Numbered from the stretch's first letter, positions 10,214-21,800 are shown. The stretch: 64,000 nucleotides of DNA from Staphylotrichum longicolle (GCA_019096155.1 JAHCVI010000001.1:310001-374000); one strand, 5' to 3'. The notes: a model not told the origin generated them from the sequence alone. Program-made: numbers and translations.

Positions 10214-12943
10214 TCAGCACAGACACAACCCGAGGTCTTCAAAGTCGATCGAGTCGAGCTCAAGATCGCCGTAGTCGGTCTCTTGGGACGCAGTGTGCGT
10301 GGTGACCGGCACATCGGTTGCAGCCTTGTCCTGGCTCGTTACCCTGGTACCGCTCTCGGGAACTCGAGAACGTGGGCCGAGGATCTGGCCCTGTCCTCCC
10401 CTTGCTGGTCCTGGGGCCGTTTCGACCGCCTTCCTTTGCACAACCTCATTCTGGACGTGTGAGTGCCGTTCAGCTTCGGCAGCTTGGTTCCTGAGGCCCC
10501 GCCGAGCTGCATCGACCCGCCGCTTCCTTTCCTCGTCTTCGTGAGTCTTGCGACTGCGGTCGAGGGCGAGCAGAAACTCCACCCCTGAACCGCTCGAGGT
10601 AAAGTAGCGGGGCTTTTCGGGGGACGGGTGACGTGGCGGGGCCGCTTGGGGTGTGGCTGCATTCTGCTGTGCTACGTTCATCTTTTGATCAAGAGGAAGC
10701 CGGCCCTCCCGAGGTGCTCCCGGTCGCGGAGGAACGGGGGTCTGTGTTGGTGCGGCCTGTTCTGTGGTGGCCTGGTTTTTGATGCCCTGCCCTGGCGCGG
10801 CCGCTCCTCGACCTCCGCGTTGCTGTTGCGGTTCGTTAGGGCGCGCGCATGTTGACGGCCCGCTCGGCACAGGCGTGCGTCTCGCCAGGAACTTAGGGGC
10901 AGTATCCTGCGCTGGCGCTCTGGACGGTGTCCCGGACAGCGGCGACGGTCGCTGAACTGCGGACCGGTGCTTGAATGGAGGCGGGCGTCCGCTACTCCAA
11001 TTACCTCCGGTCTTGCTGGGGGTTGTTGCATGCTCCTCCACGTCTCGTATGTCTTGTGACGAAAGGAAGAGGTCTTGCGTAGAGATAAAGGGTATATCCG
11101 CTGGTTCTGGCGGTTTCACCGTGGCTGGTTTCACCGCAGGAGGACGCGGGGGTGGCGCCATTGATGCATTGACGTCGGTAACCTGCCGTGTCGACGGCCT
11201 CGGACGAGTTGCTGGCTTGGCCGCGAATCCGGCCAACGGTGGCCGGCTGGGGCGCGGCCTCGGTGGCTCAACCACGGCGGCAGGCGGATCTCCCCGCAGT
11301 TCTCTGGCCTCCTGGGACGGGCTTGGGCATAGTTCGTCCAGGTGTGCCATGACAAATAACTGTGTGCTCGTCGGTGGCGCTGCTGTGAAGTCGTCTGCAG
11401 GATTTCGCTTTTGTTGGTTGGTGATGGCGGCGGCGGCGCAAGACGGCCGCTGATGGGTCGCCGCATTGCGCAGATGCGGTGGGACGAACTGGGGTTTCTG
11501 CACTCTTGCAGTTGGGGTCGCCGGTCTCGGCTGGCGGAACGTAGGAACTGTCGACGAGGTCGGGGGTCGAGGAGCCGTCAGGGCTGGTGTATGAGGTGAC
11601 ACAAACTTTGAAGTGCTGCCTGTCGCCGAGACCGTCCGAGCACGATTCAGGCCATTGGGGGTCTCTTGGAGGGGCTTCCGAGCTGTGGAATGCTGGGCGG
11701 GCTGAGGCTTGGGTGACAGACGCTGATGCGGCAGCGGAGGGTGTGTGAGAGTTTTGGTGGGTGGGAGTTTGGGTGTTTGTTTTTGCTTGTTGCCCGGGGT
11801 CGTATTCGGCAGCTGAGGTTTCGCGAGTTCGTTTGCCTGGGCCTTTGGCGTTGTCGAGATGGGCTTTTCGCACCACGGACCTTGAACCGGTGTTACCTGT
11901 CGTCGAGGTTGCAGGGCTGGCGTCTTGCAAGGTGTCTCCTTGGCCGCGGGCTCATTCACGGCCCTTGTGGGGTCGGCTCGAACGATGTTTACGGCAGCAG
12001 GTCTTGCCGTCTCCTCCTGCGCTGACTTGACCGTGCGGTCTGGCTTGACTGTGCCGTCTCGCTCGCCCTCGCATCTCCGCTTCTCAGGCCGCGCCACCAG
12101 ATCGTGCCCGGCACCCTCTTTATCCTCCGCCTTATCCTCGTGTCTTGTATTCTCATTTTCCTCTTGCTCCACCTTATTCTTGCGACCTGTATTCTGCTCG
12201 TGACTTGGCGCCTCCTCTTGCCTCAGCCTGCCTTTGTGCCTTGGATGCTCCTCTTCTCTTGACTTGGCGTCAGGCCTTGCCTTGTCATTCCCGTACTCCG
12301 TATTTTCTTGATGCCTTGCCCTCGTCGCTTCCTCGTGCCTTGTCATTCCGCCATGTCCTGTCGTCTTCTCAAGCCGTGGCGTGTCCTCATGGCCCGTCTT
12401 CTCAGGCACCGTCGTTATCTCCACTCCCTTGTCCGCCACTGCTGTCTCGTCGATCCCAACCTGCCGACTCAACCGCCGTCTCTTGCTCTCGCGGCCTCCA
12501 TCTCCCTTTTCAACAGCCACCACCTCGGGAGTCTCGCTCCTCTCCTTTAACCCCACCGCCTCCCTCTTCCTCCCCGCGCCCCTCACGAACCCCTCAATCG
12601 TCCCCTGGCTCGGCCTCACCGTGACCAACGGCAACCCCCTCCGCCTCTTCTCCTCGGCCGCCTCTCTCTCCTTGGCCTTCTTCTTCTCCCGCAGCACCCT
12701 CGCCTTGTTCGCCTGCCGGTCCTTCTCCAGCTCCCTGCGTATGCGCTCCTGCTCCTCACGCTCGACGCGGCGCTGCTCGGCCTTGGACAGGCGCGGGCCG
12801 CGGGTGGCCTCGCGGTACAGCTTCTGGGCCTGCTTGGAGGTCATGGGCGGCTTGCTGTGGGGCGCGTCGTCGCGGGCGACGAGGCCCTGCATGCCCATCG
12901 GGTTGGGCACCAGGGTGAAGGTGTGCTGGTGTCGGGGGGCCAT
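10214..12943 (-). CDS. Large basic/disordered protein with PIP-box-like motif
   Basis: A single exon of 909 residues, starting at MAPRHQHTFTLVPNP (ATG 12943). In-frame sequence upstream is not convincing. Residues ~34-104 form a conserved-looking charged helix (KQAQKLYREATRGPRLSKAEQ, then Arg/Glu/Lys-rich). Directly after it, PSQGTIEGFV (Q113-V120) resembles a PCNA-interacting box, Q-x-x-hydrophobic-x-x-aromatic-hydrophobic. The rest is Pro/Thr/Arg-rich and probably disordered, including a His/Glu/Arg repeat-like stretch (~residues 180-300). It ends in an acidic tail (TDYGDLELDSIDFEDLG). I do not recognise a named family. A chromatin or replication link is only an inference from the PIP-like box. 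It is read as intact. Confidence 0.75.
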   Translation of the reverse strand: MAPRHQHTFTLVPNPMGMQGLVARDDAPHSKPPMTSKQAQKLYREATRGPRLSKAEQRRVEREEQERIRRELEKDRQANKARVLREKKKAKEREAAEEKRRRGLPLVTVRPSQGTIEGFVRGAGRKREAVGLKERSETPEVVAVEKGDGGRESKRRRLSRQVGIDETAVADKGVEITTVPEKTGHEDTPRLEKTTGHGGMTRHEEATRARHQENTEYGNDKARPDAKSREEEHPRHKGRLRQEEAPSHEQNTGRKNKVEQEENENTRHEDKAEDKEGAGHDLVARPEKRRCEGERDGTVKPDRTVKSAQEETARPAAVNIVRADPTRAVNEPAAKETPCKTPALQPRRQVTPVQGPWCEKPISTTPKAQANELAKPQLPNTTPGNKQKQTPKLPPTKTLTHPPLPHQRLSPKPQPAQHSTARKPLQETPNGLNRARTVSATGSTSKFVSPHTPALTAPRPPTSSTVPTFRQPRPATPTARVQKPQFVPPHLRNAATHQRPSCAAAAITNQQKRNPADDFTAAPPTSTQLFVMAHLDELCPSPSQEARELRGDPPAAVVEPPRPRPSRPPLAGFAAKPATRPRPSTRQVTDVNASMAPPPRPPAVKPATVKPPEPADIPFISTQDLFLSSQDIRDVEEHATTPSKTGGNWSSGRPPPFKHRSAVQRPSPLSGTPSRAPAQDTAPKFLARRTPVPSGPSTCARPNEPQQQRGGRGAAAPGQGIKNQATTEQAAPTQTPVPPRPGAPREGRLPLDQKMNVAQQNAATPQAAPPRHPSPEKPRYFTSSGSGVEFLLALDRSRKTHEDEERKRRVDAARRGLRNQAAEAERHSHVQNEVVQRKAVETAPGPARGGQGQILGPRSRVPESGTRVTSQDKAATDVPVTTHTASQETDYGDLELDSIDFEDLGLCLC

Positions 12944-13500
12944 GGTGGCATTGTGGCGGCGGGTTGTGCGTCGTTCAATTCGATGAAATGCCCTTGAGCA
13001 GTTGGGGATGCAAATGCAGATGCAGATGCAAAAGAGCACCCGAGGGAGAGACGCGTTGGTGCGTTGGCGGGGCAGGCAACAGTGGGACTGGTGGGGCGGA
13101 ATTAACCCCCAACGCGCAGTCACATGTTCCAACTTGGCACCGTCTTTCACTTCCATCATCCTGAACATCATCCTGAACCACGAGACAAAGTCTCACCAAC
13201 TGGGGAAGCGGCAGACGTTCGGGAGCATGGGAGCGGGAATCCAAGCGACATGATTCAATGTGTGTTTGTCTCATACTGTCAAGTACACCACCCAATTTTC
13301 TTTTTTTTTCTTTTCTTCTTTTGCTGTTTCTCGAAAAGAAAGAAAAAAAGACAAAAGATGCCTTCAATTGAGATTCATTCCTGTGCATATCCGTCTCTGG
13401 GTATGCGCCCCCCAAGAGACGCCCTGATTCTGGTATCCATCGTCCTCTTTCTTGTATCAAATCCTAGAATATGATCTGATGGCGATGTGCCCGGACCTGC
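12944..13500. other. Intergenic
   Basis: This is the upstream region of the 10214-12943 gene (-) and the 3' flank of the kinase gene (-). It contains a pyrimidine-rich block near 13300-13345. No gene is seen. Confidence 0.5.
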
Positions 13501-15399
13501 TCACTTCGCCGCCCGCCGCGAAAGCCTCCACGGGCGCCACCTCAGACACTCGAAGATTCCGGAGACGACCTTTCCAATCGTGCCCACGCACCACGTCAGC
13601 TTCTTTGTCATCCACCCGGCTCCCACCCGGACACCCGTCATGATGCGTGCCACGTACGAGTACGATGCTGCTGCCGCTGGCCCTCCGAGTCCGAGACCAC
13701 CCGTGCCATCCTCGCGGCGTGCTGCAGCCGTGGTATCGTCTTGCCTGTTGATTTCTTCTTCTGCGTTGCATTTCGGCTTCTTCCCGGGTCCCCCGGGGCT
13801 TGGAGAGCGCGCCCTCTTGCTGTTGTTGCTGGTGGCGAGCTGGGAAAGGGGCAAGGGCGCTTCAGGCCGTCGGCGACTGCGGCCACCAAACCACTCGTGG
13901 TTGGCAATCTGGTCGAGAGTGGCCCTCTGCTCTGGGTTCCACCGAAACATCATGCTGAAGAGGTTGAACATCTGGTCGATTTCGGCCTTGTCCATTGTGT
14001 ATTGGATCTTCTCCCCGTACTCGAGCGGAGGCCTGCGCCAATCGTATGGGGGCAGCCGCCTGGGGTCGGAAGCGGCTTGGGCGGCCATGGTGTCGGCCTC
14101 TCCCTGGTCGATGCTCATCATGCCGAAGTGGTGCATGCGATAATGCAGGTAGTTTCCGGGCCGGCCTTCTCTGCGTCTGCTCTGCTCGACACGTGCCTGC
14201 TCCTTTGCGTTGACCGTCGCAAAGACCGCCTCGTCCTCCCAGCTGCGATCGTCGCGCGTTTCCCCGTTCTCATCCTGGCAGTTGACAAATACGCCGTTCC
14301 ATTCCTTCCACACGGTCCGGAGCGGGTTCGGGATCGGCCCCATGACGCACTCCATTTTCCCGAGCCCGGCGAGGAAATCGTCGTACTCTTCATCGGCAAA
14401 AGGCGCGAACCCACACCGCAGCTTGGCGATGGTGACGCCCAGAGCCCAGATATCCGTCGGGAAGCCCAGAAGCTGGCCTTGCTCAAAGACCTCCTCCGGC
14501 GCAGCATACGGCAGCGGGATGCCGGTGCCTTTCTCAGCCGGATGCTGCATGTTGCGGTACGAAACCCCAAAGTCGATGACGGCAATGTCAGAAGAGCAGG
14601 CTCCCTCACCGTAGACAATGTCGGCGCGCTCGACGAGGTAGGCGGGGACGCCAGGTTCGGCGTCACCCCTCTCGCTCCCGTCGACCCGCTCGACACGGAC
14701 AAGCCGGGGCTGCTCTAGCAGCTCCATCATCGCGTCCTCGTCCCACTCGTCCACGCCGTCGGCCAGCCGGAAGAGGATATTGTCGGTGCGGAAGTCGCCG
14801 TGGCAGAGGCCGCGGGAGTGAATGAACTCGAGCGCCTCGACGAGCCGGAAGCAGATGTCCTTGATGAGCTCGGGGATGTGGCCGTAGTACTGGAAGACGT
14901 GGGTGAGCTTTGGGCCGAGGAGGGGGAGCACGAAGCAGAGGTGGCGACCGTTTGGGCCGTCGAGCCAGAACGTGTCGAGCGCGAGCTGGATGTGGTTCGC
15001 CGCGAGCACGTCCGGATCCATGCCGGCGAAGAGGTCGAGGGCCCTGAGATCGGCACATTCGGGTGTGGATGCCTTGGCCGCCATGATCTTGACGGCGCGC
15101 CACTTCTTTCCGACGCCGTCGTGGCACAGCCAAACCGTCGCATACCCCCCAAAGCCGAGCTTGTGGACCACGCGGAACCGCCCGCCGTCGCCGAGCCTGT
15201 CACCGAGCGCGACGGGGTGGTAGCCGCCTGGCACGTAGCCGTAAATGTGCTCGACCTCCTCTGGGTCTGCGTCATCCTCGAGTCTGAACTCAAAATGGCG
15301 TTCTTCTTCCCCCGTCTGCGAGTGGTGTGTTTGATCGGTCATGGTGTCGGCGTTGTGGGTGGTGTTGTCGGTAGTATCCTGGACTGTGTCGCTGCCCAT
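13501..15399 (-). CDS. SRPK-like serine/threonine protein kinase
   Basis: A single exon of 632 residues. Kinase motifs in order: glycine loop KLGFGGYATVW, ATP lysine in RAVKIMAA, catalytic loop CHGDFRTDNIL (HGD in place of HRD, and Arg where the catalytic-loop Lys usually sits), VIDFGVS (DFG), YAAPEE (APE) and DIWALGVTIAKL. The insert between the catalytic loop and DFG, and the N-terminal 'Y.PGGYHPV.LGD' segment, are typical of the SR-protein kinase group expanded in ascomycetes. HGDFR-type loops are known in that group. The tail after ~residue 560 is Arg/Pro-rich with a hydrophobic stretch. ATG 15399 was chosen; an internal Met ~20 codons on (MTDQTHHS) is an alternative. The substrate is unknown. 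Confidence 0.85.
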   Translation of the reverse strand: MGSDTVQDTTDNTTHNADTMTDQTHHSQTGEEERHFEFRLEDDADPEEVEHIYGYVPGGYHPVALGDRLGDGGRFRVVHKLGFGGYATVWLCHDGVGKKWRAVKIMAAKASTPECADLRALDLFAGMDPDVLAANHIQLALDTFWLDGPNGRHLCFVLPLLGPKLTHVFQYYGHIPELIKDICFRLVEALEFIHSRGLCHGDFRTDNILFRLADGVDEWDEDAMMELLEQPRLVRVERVDGSERGDAEPGVPAYLVERADIVYGEGACSSDIAVIDFGVSYRNMQHPAEKGTGIPLPYAAPEEVFEQGQLLGFPTDIWALGVTIAKLRCGFAPFADEEYDDFLAGLGKMECVMGPIPNPLRTVWKEWNGVFVNCQDENGETRDDRSWEDEAVFATVNAKEQARVEQSRRREGRPGNYLHYRMHHFGMMSIDQGEADTMAAQAASDPRRLPPYDWRRPPLEYGEKIQYTMDKAEIDQMFNLFSMMFRWNPEQRATLDQIANHEWFGGRSRRRPEAPLPLSQLATSNNSKRARSPSPGGPGKKPKCNAEEEINRQDDTTAAARREDGTGGLGLGGPAAAASYSYVARIMTGVRVGAGWMTKKLTWCVGTIGKVVSGIFECLRWRPWRLSRRAAK

Positions 15400-15762
15400 G
15401 GTGCTGCGTGGGCTCTGGGGTTGACGAGGTTGGCCGGAATGTGGAAGCTTTGATTGATCGATCCGGGATTCCTTCTTGGGGTTCTCAAGTGCAAGTTCAA
15501 ACGTACCAGGTACCTTGGTCGCAGTGGGAAGTGGCGGAAAGCAGGATGCTTTGGGTCCGTCGGGATGGTAAAGACTGAAATATCACCTGTGAGGGGATCT
15601 CTGGTGGCAATGCAACTTGGAAGGCAATTGTCCCTTGGATCTTGGGGACTTGAACAGCGAGAGGCGGGTTCCTGAATCGGTGTCTTGAGCAACCCAAATG
15701 TTGGCGTTTGCATTCCAGGCAGAAACCGGGCGGGCAGTGTCAAGTGGGTGTGATGCACAAAT
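15400..15762. other. Upstream region of the kinase gene
   Basis: No gene is seen. It probably contains the promoter and leader of the kinase gene on the - strand. Confidence 0.45.
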
Positions 15763-16850
15763 TTACGTTGTTCTTTGTCCGTTCAAAAAATGTGCTGCGC
15801 GAGAGGGTGAGGTCCAAGTTCCTTCCTTTCTTTGGGCGGTCAACCAAACAAAGGACTGCCCTGGCTTGACATGCTTGACAGGCGCTGGCTCCACGGACAA
15901 AGAATGCTGTCTCAACTCGGCAAAATCCACCCACCATTCTTTCAACAAGGCTTGGAAGTCATCTCGGCAGGAAAGCCCTTTGAACGACCAAAACACAGCC
16001 AGGTTGCCACGGGGCGTCTCGGTCTCACACAGCAACCCTGCCACGGCGTTGATTGTTTGCTCCAACCCAAACCGAAATTCCATAAACCAGCAGGAGGATG
16101 AGTAGGGTTCCATTTGGATCACGACACAAACACTTTGTGTGGCTGCCGTGTTATCTTTGAACGCGATCACAAACCGTGTAAACTGTGTCATCTAATACAC
16201 GAAGCAGTCCTCAGTGTTTGTAGATGGTAGACCTGCTCTCGCCTTCTTTCTGGCAGGTGCTTGTTTTCACCAGTGCTTTAGTCATTTGCCTCAGAATCAG
16301 TTCATTGTAGAGATTCGTCGTTTTCGAGACAACCTGTCTAACAAAGTCTTCAACAGTAGAGAACTGATAAGAGACTGCTCTCTGGAACCCTGAAACAATG
16401 CCCCTGAGAAACCGCCTGCCTGCAAATGGTCTGATCCGCTTTGAGGGATTCCATCCCTAGGTATTCACTGACAGCCATGATGAAGGAGTCAAACAAGACC
16501 ATCAGGCTCGGTTCCGTGTCTAATCTTTGTTTACTTCTGTCTAGTGTGCACTGCTCCTCCGTCTGAGCGCACGACACGAAACTCGTGCCACACAATAGCC
16601 CTGACCCTGACTCTTCCATGATGATTCTTTGAAAGAAGGAGTCTCTGTGTCATTGTCAACTCTGGCGGGCTAGCAGCTGTAATGTCTGGGCGTTGCATGG
16701 CAGATGTTTTCTCCAAACAATATATTCTCCCTAACTTGCAAGCATCGATGATGGAAGACCAGCTCCTTTTCTCACAACCTCTCAAGCAAGCGTCCGCACC
16801 TCCATAACCTCTCCAGAACAGGTCCAGGTTACGCTCGCTCACCACTTCTC
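15763..16850 (-). pseudogene. Fragmented coding-like region, unknown family
   Basis: Several minus-strand blocks look coding but lie in different frames. One is about 16531-16845 (NLDLFWRGYGG...). A second is about 16370-16600 (LMVLFDSFIMAVSEYLG, ADQTICRQAVSQGHCFRVPE). A third is about 16210-16370 (FSTVEDFVRQVVSKTTNLYN, shifted by one). The last is 15763-16191 (TQFTRFVIAFKDN ... CWFMEFRFGLEQTINAVAGL). Clear introns do not explain every frame change, so this is either a decaying gene or one with several base errors. The family was not recognised. Composition and lack of stops over 140 codons in the last block argue for past coding. Confidence 0.4.
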
Positions 16851-17010
16851 TCTGGCCTCTCGGGCGTCCAACTTTGTTTCCTCGTCCTCATTTGCAACGA
16901 ATTCCTTCAAAGCTCTCGCACACATAGTCTGCATCTTACCACGTTGATCCTCCGTCCTAAACCACGACACTACAAATCCCTTTGCTCAACCGCTTTGAGT
17001 CAACAACAAC

Positions 17011-17721
17011 ATGTCCAGCCAAAGGGGCTGGTGCCCAGACCAAATCGGCCGCAAGAGCAACACCCGCGGCAACGGCTGGGGCACGCAGTCTACGCAAACC
17101 AGCCGTGGGCTGTGCCCCCCGGCTTTGGGATCGTCCAGATCTCGCAGCCCAAGCACCCCCTTCGCTCCCGGGATGAAGCTGGCTGGTCCCGGGACGAATC
17201 CTCTCCGACGCCCGGGAAACCGGAGACATGCAAAACGCGACGTCCACTTTCTCGAGGGCAGCGGTACTCTGGACGACCCCAGCGTCGGTTGGTTGTTCGA
17301 CTGGCGGACGCTGCAGGGATTCACCAACGCCATGCGGCAGGACCACGTCGACATTGCGAGGAAGTCCGCCCAAGCCAACGGCTTCAGGTGTATCCTCATC
17401 CGGAAGGAGGCGCACGGCGTGCAGTGCACGTACACCGCCATCGGAACGCGCACCATCATCACCGGTCTCAACGGCCGCTCTTACTGCGAGGTGATTCCCG
17501 CCGACGACCACATGACCGTCTTTATGGGCCCGGACCACAGGACGGCCATGGTCAGCGGGCATATCTACGTCCTTCAGCTGACAGACCCGGCGACTGGGGA
17601 AACCAGGTTGCGGCAGGTCGACGACCCAGAAACGCAGCGCGGAATTGTCAACCCAGGGTATTCGCGGGCTGCCGAAGAGTTCTGGCTCACATCCGGCTCT
17701 TGGTGTGCGAGCAAGAACTAA
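17011..17721 (+). CDS. Hypothetical protein, 236 aa
   Basis: A single-exon ORF with ATG 17011 directly after a CAACAACAAC leader, a common fungal start context. The N-terminal ~75 residues are Ser/Arg/Pro-rich and look disordered. Residues ~85-236 look folded (VGWLFDWRTLQGFTNAMRQD, GFRCILIRKEAHGVQCTYTA, EVIPADDHMTVFMGP). No signal peptide or membrane segment is seen, and I recognise no family. A poly-pyrimidine stretch follows at 17805-17865. Confidence 0.6.
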   Translation: MSSQRGWCPDQIGRKSNTRGNGWGTQSTQTSRGLCPPALGSSRSRSPSTPFAPGMKLAGPGTNPLRRPGNRRHAKRDVHFLEGSGTLDDPSVGWLFDWRTLQGFTNAMRQDHVDIARKSAQANGFRCILIRKEAHGVQCTYTAIGTRTIITGLNGRSYCEVIPADDHMTVFMGPDHRTAMVSGHIYVLQLTDPATGETRLRQVDDPETQRGIVNPGYSRAAEEFWLTSGSWCASKN

Positions 17722-18463
17722 CAGATGACGGGCCGTTTGCTAACGTCAACCTACCCAGGGAGTCCCACGGCATCCCAATGGCCCAGTCGCTCTTTTCCCC
17801 CTCTTTTCTGTTCATTTCTTTTCATTTCTTTTCAATTATTTTCTTTTCTTTCTTTTTTTTTTTTTCCGAGAAAACACTCCTCACCTTTCTTAGCGTTCTA
17901 TAACCATCATATTGCAGCGACTCTCCTCTTGGCTAATATGTTGCGTGTCATTCTTTTGTCACAACGCCATGTGGATTTACTCAGGGGGCCGGTCCCTTCC
18001 CAAGTTGCACAATATATTAGAGGTGTGAAGGTACCTTAGACAAGCTAACTGTTACATGGCTGTAGTGTTATGGAATTGTCTCTCTTTAATTTCGGTTCCA
18101 TCTCCATGTTTCTCGTTTCCCATGCCATTTTCCATGTTGACAGGGCGTTTCCGAAGCTCCAAACCTGTTGGTTACGGAAGCAACGGATACCTCTAGTGGA
18201 AGAATCATTCTGTGGCGCTTGAATCATTGAACATGTCGAAAGCCAGGAGCACTCTCAAGAGATATCCACCATTCAGTACCATTGCATCTCTTTCTTTTCT
18301 TGGTTCATCATCTTGCCCGCTTTGAGATTCCCTTTGATCAAATCACGAGAGAGCCGACACGAGCAGCTCCTTGCCCAGCCACGGAACGAGCATCATTAGT
18401 GCCACTCACCACAATTTTTGCCCACGTTGCTCGACAAAGTGGGTTTTCGAGGGCTTCGTACCT

Positions 18464-18489
18464 TGCTCATTACCTCGCTCGTCATCATG
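18464..18489. repeat. 26-bp direct repeat, copy 1
   Basis: Identical to 18811-18836 over 26 bp (tgctcattacctcgctcgtc + atcatg). Related TTGCTCG / CTCGTT words occur nearby. Confidence 0.7.
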
Positions 18490-18810
18490 AAGCTAGACAA
18501 ACACTTGGGACGCAGGGTGGAGGTAGTCATCCGGCACCCGAGAGACAACGCGAGATTTCTGCTGCAAAAAGCAACAAGCAGCTGCAGAAGACGTCTGGTT
18601 AATGGGAGCCTCGCTAGGCGTTCACGGAGGAGAAGGACGCAATCATGAGGCTTCTCGCTTTGGAGCATTGACGAAACCACGGCAGTCTAATATACATCCC
18701 GACTAGTAGCGCTTTTCAATTTTCCGTTGTTGATTTGTTCTCCTTTTCTTTTACCCGTCTTGCTTGCCCCGTTGCTTCTCAACTTGCTTGTACCTCGTTG
18801 CTCGCCATCC

Positions 18811-18836
18811 TGCTCATTACCTCGCTCGTCATCATG
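18811..18836. repeat. 26-bp direct repeat, copy 2
   Basis: Second identical copy, 347 bp downstream of the first. Flanking bases differ. Confidence 0.7.
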
Positions 18837-21800
18837 CTCGACCAGTTGCTCGCCTTGTTATAGGGCGCCTTATTGCTTGTGATCCACCCATGATCATCGG
18901 GAGGAAGTCACTTGTCAAATCATGGGTGGCACCACGGTTCCAGCGTACCCGGAAATGGCATGCTGAGCAGATTTACGGCGGTTGTGTCTCCGGGGCTACG
19001 AAGGTGACTAGGGACCTACTTTCTCCTGGATGTCCAGGTGCGCAATGTTTGCTCAAGCCCAAGGTCCAGCTAACAATGATGGGGGAAAGAGAGTCGATCT
19101 TGGAGATTCGGGTTTGATTTCAAGTTCCTTTACATGGTCCTAGCTCATACTGCGGAGGAATACGTTGGCTTTGCCCACCCCAGACCGCGTTTAAATCTGC
19201 CCGCAAGTCCTCACTTTCAAACCTGAGATATCCTATGGCCATCGACTATAGAAACCGCTTGCCTACAGGGATAATCTCAGGATGCAGCATTTGAGTGGAA
19301 GCTTGAGCAGCTGCTTTGGGCGGAAGGGCAGTGTGGGAGTCACACTCTGAAAGTTCGGGGCACTCTGATGAAGTTGACACGGGATGCGTTGACCTTGAAG
19401 CGTGAAAGTGAGAGTCACTGAAAGCGAACGGGACTCTTTGCGTGAATTGGGCATTTAATTACTATAGATGGTTGGATAGCGATGAGTCTAGCGGGGCTGT
19501 TCTCCGCTCGTTCTTGTGAGATGAGAATGGTCTGAGTTTCAGGAGGCTTTCCATGTTTCTCATGAGGTTACGGACATGGCTGTGATTGCAAGCGACTGAC
19601 TAATCCATGGTGGAGAAGTGTATTCTTTGCGAAGTCAACCTGCGTCCCTGGGTAAGGAAAGCGAGTTCGGGGATTTGTTGCCGAGTTCGGTGAGGCAATA
19701 TTGGGTATGCTACGTTGCATCCTTGGCTTGGATGGGAAGGATGCCCTCACTCTTGACATTTCATCTTACTGAACAGGCCCATGAGAAATGCCCACACTGA
19801 CCAGAGGCAAGGGTTGCTCCATGGATACGTGTGGGGTGCAACGAGCACATTGTATTCATGAGGGAGGCCCTGTCCAAGGAGTCCTTGACCGTACTTACTG
19901 CGAACGCAAACTCCTGAGAGCCTCGAGAAGCTGCCCAGCTTGCGGGTCTTCAAAGGGAGCGAAGCATAGGCAAGTGATGGATGCTCTCAAAGATGATCCC
20001 CTGTCACCATCTCCCCTTTGGCCCCGGTCGAGTGAACCGAAAAGAAAAGAGGCACAGCACATCCTTCGAACCACCCGGCTTTCCTCTTTCCACCCTTCCG
20101 GGACCCGTTCGAACCCCCTTTCCCAGCTGCCCGGGTCAGGAACACAATCGCCAAAAGCCTGGCAACAGCAAGCGAAAAAAAGCAAGTGCCGTGTGAGCCG
20201 CGCCCTTGCATCACATCACACAACGTGTGTGGATTCAGAGCCAGACAAGCCAGACAACACATGAGACACAATCCAGTCACCCAGCCACCCACGCTGCCGC
20301 TGACGCGCACATGCACAAATGCGTGCTGTGTGCCTCGGAGGGTTCCGGTCCTGGGTGCGACAATGGATGCATGCCCCACCACAACCTGATTTTGACGGCG
20401 GCCGGTTCCCTTCTTACCTAAGAACTGAGACATCAGAAAGCCAATTTCGCAATTCGATAACGTGATGGGCTCTTTCTGGGGGGAACCTTGAGGGAGTACC
20501 AAGTATGTTGGAGTTTCAATACTCCGAGCTCTGATGACACGTGAAGTCCATGACGGCCGCTGGCTGGTGGCTGGACTGGGGGTCCTTGGCTGATCAAGGG
20601 AGGACGACGGGATAGGAAAGTTCTCCGAGGGAAGGAAAAGGTGCTTTTTGTGACGTGATGGGCTGATGGCCGTTTCGATAGGCTCCCTGTCGTCACGAAG
20701 TTTTCCCGGGATATAATGGCTTTCCTGTTCACGGCGTGATGGGATTCCTGGAATTCGACTGTGTTGTTCAGCTTGGTCGGTTCAGCTCGGGAGCCGGCAG
20801 TGACGCGGGAGTGGGTGGCTGTTGGCTCGCTTGTTGGTGCGTGCCTCTCATGCAGACTGCAGTCCGCTGGGTTCAGGCGAGGTTGTCGAAGGTTGGACCC
20901 CCCGCCAAGCTGAGGTGAATCAAGGGCTTGTTTGGAACAAGGGTTGCGAGGTATGATTCCCGAGTCCATTAAACCTTGGAAACCATTGCTCACAGTGCAT
21001 CTCAGCTGAGTGTCTGTGTGCAGACTCAGAGACCCATCATCAGAGACACTGATGTGGAAAAACCTCCAGGCCTTGGCAGGCTAACTGTTCTCTGTGGTTC
21101 TCTGTTGAGTCTGCTCAGGGATTGGTCCGGAAAGTCGAGACAATCAACCCCGGGATGGAGCTAAGGGCTTGTCTGCCGCACAGTGTTTTGCGCGAGCAAC
21201 CAACACTCGAGGCTAACCATGCCTGGGGCCCTTGTCTCGATCTCAAGCCACAGGGGTTCCCTGGCACGATCGAAAATCGAAAGGGGACGACGGGTGATCC
21301 GATAAGCCAGCATCAGCACAGACGGTGGGGGAAGCCGAACCACTCGCTCCACCGAACCAGAGAGACAGGGATGTGAGGGAACTTCTCGAAACAATGCACA
21401 ACCTGGAGAATCCGGTCACGAACCACACAACCCAATGATGGTTGCAGTGGGGGAGAGGATGGCATTTTTTTTTTCTTCCGGCAGATGTGACTCGGCTTCC
21501 GGTTGACGTGGCGTGGTCCGACGATCGGACTCGTGCTGCAGCAGTTGTGTCATTGCCTCTCAGACTCTGCTCGCCGGAGGGTTTTCCAAGAAATGCCAAC
21601 GTTAAATTCCCCGGCATGGCGCCCGGGCGCGCAAGAAAAGCCACAGCGGAATTCGATCGATATCGTGAGATTTTCCCTTGGGGAAACTGATCGACAAAGA
21701 GGCGGCGAAGCTAACGGGCCGGGGCGGGGCAGAGTGCCTCCAGATTGCCCAATGAGCGGGCCGAATTGAGCACTGAGAGGGTGTGATGGACTGAAATTGG

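Noticed and set aside
20433..20993. 186-codon minus frame in the gene desert
   Set aside because: No recognisable domain and composition like random GC-rich DNA.
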